A stretch of DNA of 64,000 bases from Pseudomonas sp. MF4836 (GTDB lineage Bacteria > Pseudomonadota > Gammaproteobacteria > Pseudomonadales > Pseudomonadaceae). Numbering within the stretch: the stretch's first letter is position 1; each line of letters begins with the position of its first letter. Positions 62,482-64,000 of the stretch are shown here, in pieces. The position numbers and the translations under genes are program-made. The DNA lies in contig NZ_MVOL01000013.1 in NCBI RefSeq assembly GCF_002018875.1, positions 62,001-126,000 of the forward strand, read 5' to 3'. The notes beneath the pieces are model-generated. The model was not told the DNA's origin, made no database searches, and saw nothing but the letters and a program-made list of their open reading frames with translations.

Positions 62482-63180
62482 ATGAATACGGTTTATGTGG
62501 AGGGCGTTTACATAGGCAAGGCAAAAAACCTCGGCCAGGGTTTGATCAGCGACACGGATAAACACCCGGTTGCAAATCGACTCTGGTTGTGGCCGCAAGG
62601 CCTGGGCAGCGATGAGCACGGTGATCCGCGCTTTCATACCGGCCCCGAGCGTGCCCTGCATCACTACCCGGCCGAGCACTACGCCTATTGGCGCAAGCGT
62701 TATCCACAGATCGACTGGTGCGCCCCGGCCTTTGGCGAAAACCTCTCCACCCACGGCCTGACGGAAGAGCATGTGTGCCTGGGCGACATGTTTCGCTGGG
62801 GCGGCGCCTTGCTGCAGATCAGCCAGCCCCGTTCCCCCTGCTATCGCCTGAGCCACCGCTGGGGCATCCCGAGCCTGCCGCAACAGGCCCAGGACAATGG
62901 TCGCTGCGGCTGGTTCTACCGGGTGCTCAAGCCGGGGTTCGTCAGCGCCGACCAGCCGTTCGAGCTGATCCAGCGCAGCTATCCCGGCCTGACCGTGGCC
63001 TGGGCCCTGCGTTGTTTTTATCAGGAGCCTCTGGAGCATGCCGGCTTGAAAAAACTGGTGGACTGCCCGGCGCTCGCTTCGCGCTGGCGCGATATCGCAA
63101 TCAAGCGCATGCGCACCGGCCGCGTCGAAGACTGGTCTTCACGGTTGCTCGGCCTGCCGCTGGAAGGGCTGCGTGCATGA
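62482..63180 (+). CDS. MOSC domain protein (YiiM-like)
   Basis: A 232-residue protein with a MOSC domain (about 40-160), the fold that binds the molybdenum cofactor or transfers sulfur. The conserved cysteine is C120 in QPRSPCYRL; FGENLSTHGL fits YiiM. Its stop overlaps the aminotransferase ATG by four bases (ATGA). E. coli YiiM uses molybdenum cofactor to reduce N-hydroxylated bases such as 6-hydroxylaminopurine. Confidence 0.85.
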   Translation: MNTVYVEGVYIGKAKNLGQGLISDTDKHPVANRLWLWPQGLGSDEHGDPRFHTGPERALHHYPAEHYAYWRKRYPQIDWCAPAFGENLSTHGLTEEHVCLGDMFRWGGALLQISQPRSPCYRLSHRWGIPSLPQQAQDNGRCGWFYRVLKPGFVSADQPFELIQRSYPGLTVAWALRCFYQEPLEHAGLKKLVDCPALASRWRDIAIKRMRTGRVEDWSSRLLGLPLEGLRA

Positions 63181-64000
63181 ATCTGTTCAATCTGCGGCGC
63201 AAGCCCGCCAGCCTCGACGACCTGGCCACTGATTTCTGCCTGCCGGCCAGCGCTGACGAGCGCAGCAGCGAGCGCCTGATGCCCAGCGTGCAGCGGCCTC
63301 AACCGGTGTTTGTACGGGGGCAGGGTTCCTGGCTCTGGGACAACGAAGACCGCGCCTACCTGGACTTCACCCAGGGCGCGGCCGCCAACAGCCTGGGCCA
63401 CAGCCCATCTGCCCTGGTCACGGCGCTGGCCGCCCAGGCGCAATCGCTGATCAACCCCGGCTCGGGGTTTTACAACCGCAGCATGCTCAAGCTCGCCGAA
63501 CGCCTGTGCCTGAGCACCGGTAGCGACCAGGCGTACCTCTTGGGCAGTGGCAGCGAGGCCTGTGAGGCGGCGATCAAGCTGGCGCGCAAGTGGGGCCAAC
63601 TGCATCGGGGCGGCGCGGCGCAAATCATCACCGCCAGCAACAGTTGTCACGGTCGCGGGTTTGCGGCGATGTCGGCCTCGGCCAGCCCGAACCAGGGCAA
63701 TCGCTTCGAACCCCGGCTGCCAGGCTTCAGCCATGTGCCGTTTAATGATCTACCGGCGCTGCATGCCGCGGTGGACGCACACACCGTGGCGATCATGCTG
63801 GAACCGATTCAGGGCGAGGCCGGGGTGATTCCCGCCACCGAGCATTACCTCAAGGGCGTCGAGCGGCTGTGTCGCGAGCTGGGCATCCTGCTGATTCTCG
63901 ATGAAGTACAGACCGGCATCGGGCGTTGCGGAGCCCTGCTGGCGGAGCAGGTCTATGGCGTCCGCGCCGACATCACCGTGCTCGGCAAGGGCTTGGGGGG
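63177..64000 (+). CDS. Class III aminotransferase (partial, 3' end outside window)
   Basis: The first 274 codons of a PLP aminotransferase of the acetylornithine/GABA (class III) family. LGSGSEACEAAIKLAR, ILDEVQTGIGRCG and the PLP lysine K270 in LGKGLGG are visible. The ATG overlaps the MOSC stop, so the two genes are coupled. Too incomplete to name as ArgD. It runs off the right edge in an open frame. Confidence 0.85.
   Translation, partial: MNLFNLRRKPASLDDLATDFCLPASADERSSERLMPSVQRPQPVFVRGQGSWLWDNEDRAYLDFTQGAAANSLGHSPSALVTALAAQAQSLINPGSGFYNRSMLKLAERLCLSTGSDQAYLLGSGSEACEAAIKLARKWGQLHRGGAAQIITASNSCHGRGFAAMSASASPNQGNRFEPRLPGFSHVPFNDLPALHAAVDAHTVAIMLEPIQGEAGVIPATEHYLKGVERLCRELGILLILDEVQTGIGRCGALLAEQVYGVRADITVLGKGLG

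Overview
The window is from a fluorescent pseudomonad (Pseudomonas fluorescens group). The evidence is the high GC, REP/REPIN intergenic repeats of the GTGGCGAGGGAGCTTGCTCCCGC type, a gene order that largely matches what I remember of P. aeruginosa, and a Gac/Rsm small RNA that looks like rsmX, which P. aeruginosa lacks. I see no prophage, insertion sequence, CRISPR array, tRNA or rRNA. Most of the window is core metabolism; the unusual material lies in the intergenic DNA.

1-19.4 kb: an ori-like repeat cluster with five DnaA boxes (1-710) and a metallophosphoesterase, then the glycine betaine to formaldehyde pathway. gbcA/gbcB demethylate betaine. soxB-soxD-soxA-soxG oxidise sarcosine. glyA and purU handle the one-carbon/glycine products, fdhA oxidises formaldehyde, and ltaE feeds glycine/threonine metabolism. 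An NCS1 permease-nitrilase operon, a tandem array of four REPINs and a TraX-like membrane protein are interspersed.

19.4-30 kb: a hypothetical exported protein, an ECF sigma/RskA-type anti-sigma pair divergent from a DUF2780 protein, a PlsC-type acyltransferase, a retropepsin-like protease, creB-creC-creD with a cre-tag-like repeat, and an MFS (hexuronate-type) transporter preceded by two FadR-type GntR operators.

30-36 kb: an iron/siderophore surface-signalling module (FecI-like sigma, FecR-like regulator, STN-containing TonB receptor, PepSY membrane protein, small membrane protein).

36-48.7 kb: exonuclease plus cNMP/CBS/DUF294 protein, an orphan receiver protein, a MITE-like repeat, glcB, a GcvR-like ACT protein, a second DnaA-box repeat locus, rarD, srkA, a Tat-exported PhoX-type phosphatase, a ModE-like regulator and ComF.

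48.8-61.5 kb: the biotin operon bioB-F-H-C-D, a small flagellar-rod-like protein, and three paralogous FadE/DmdC-like acyl-CoA dehydrogenases with a membrane diguanylate cyclase between the first two. Control sites visible here are a PsrA box pair, a perfect Vfr/CRP dyad and a GacA upstream activating sequence. The last lies directly upstream of the rsmX-like sRNA.

61.4-64 kb: a LysR regulator divergent from a MOSC protein that overlaps a class III aminotransferase cut by the window end.
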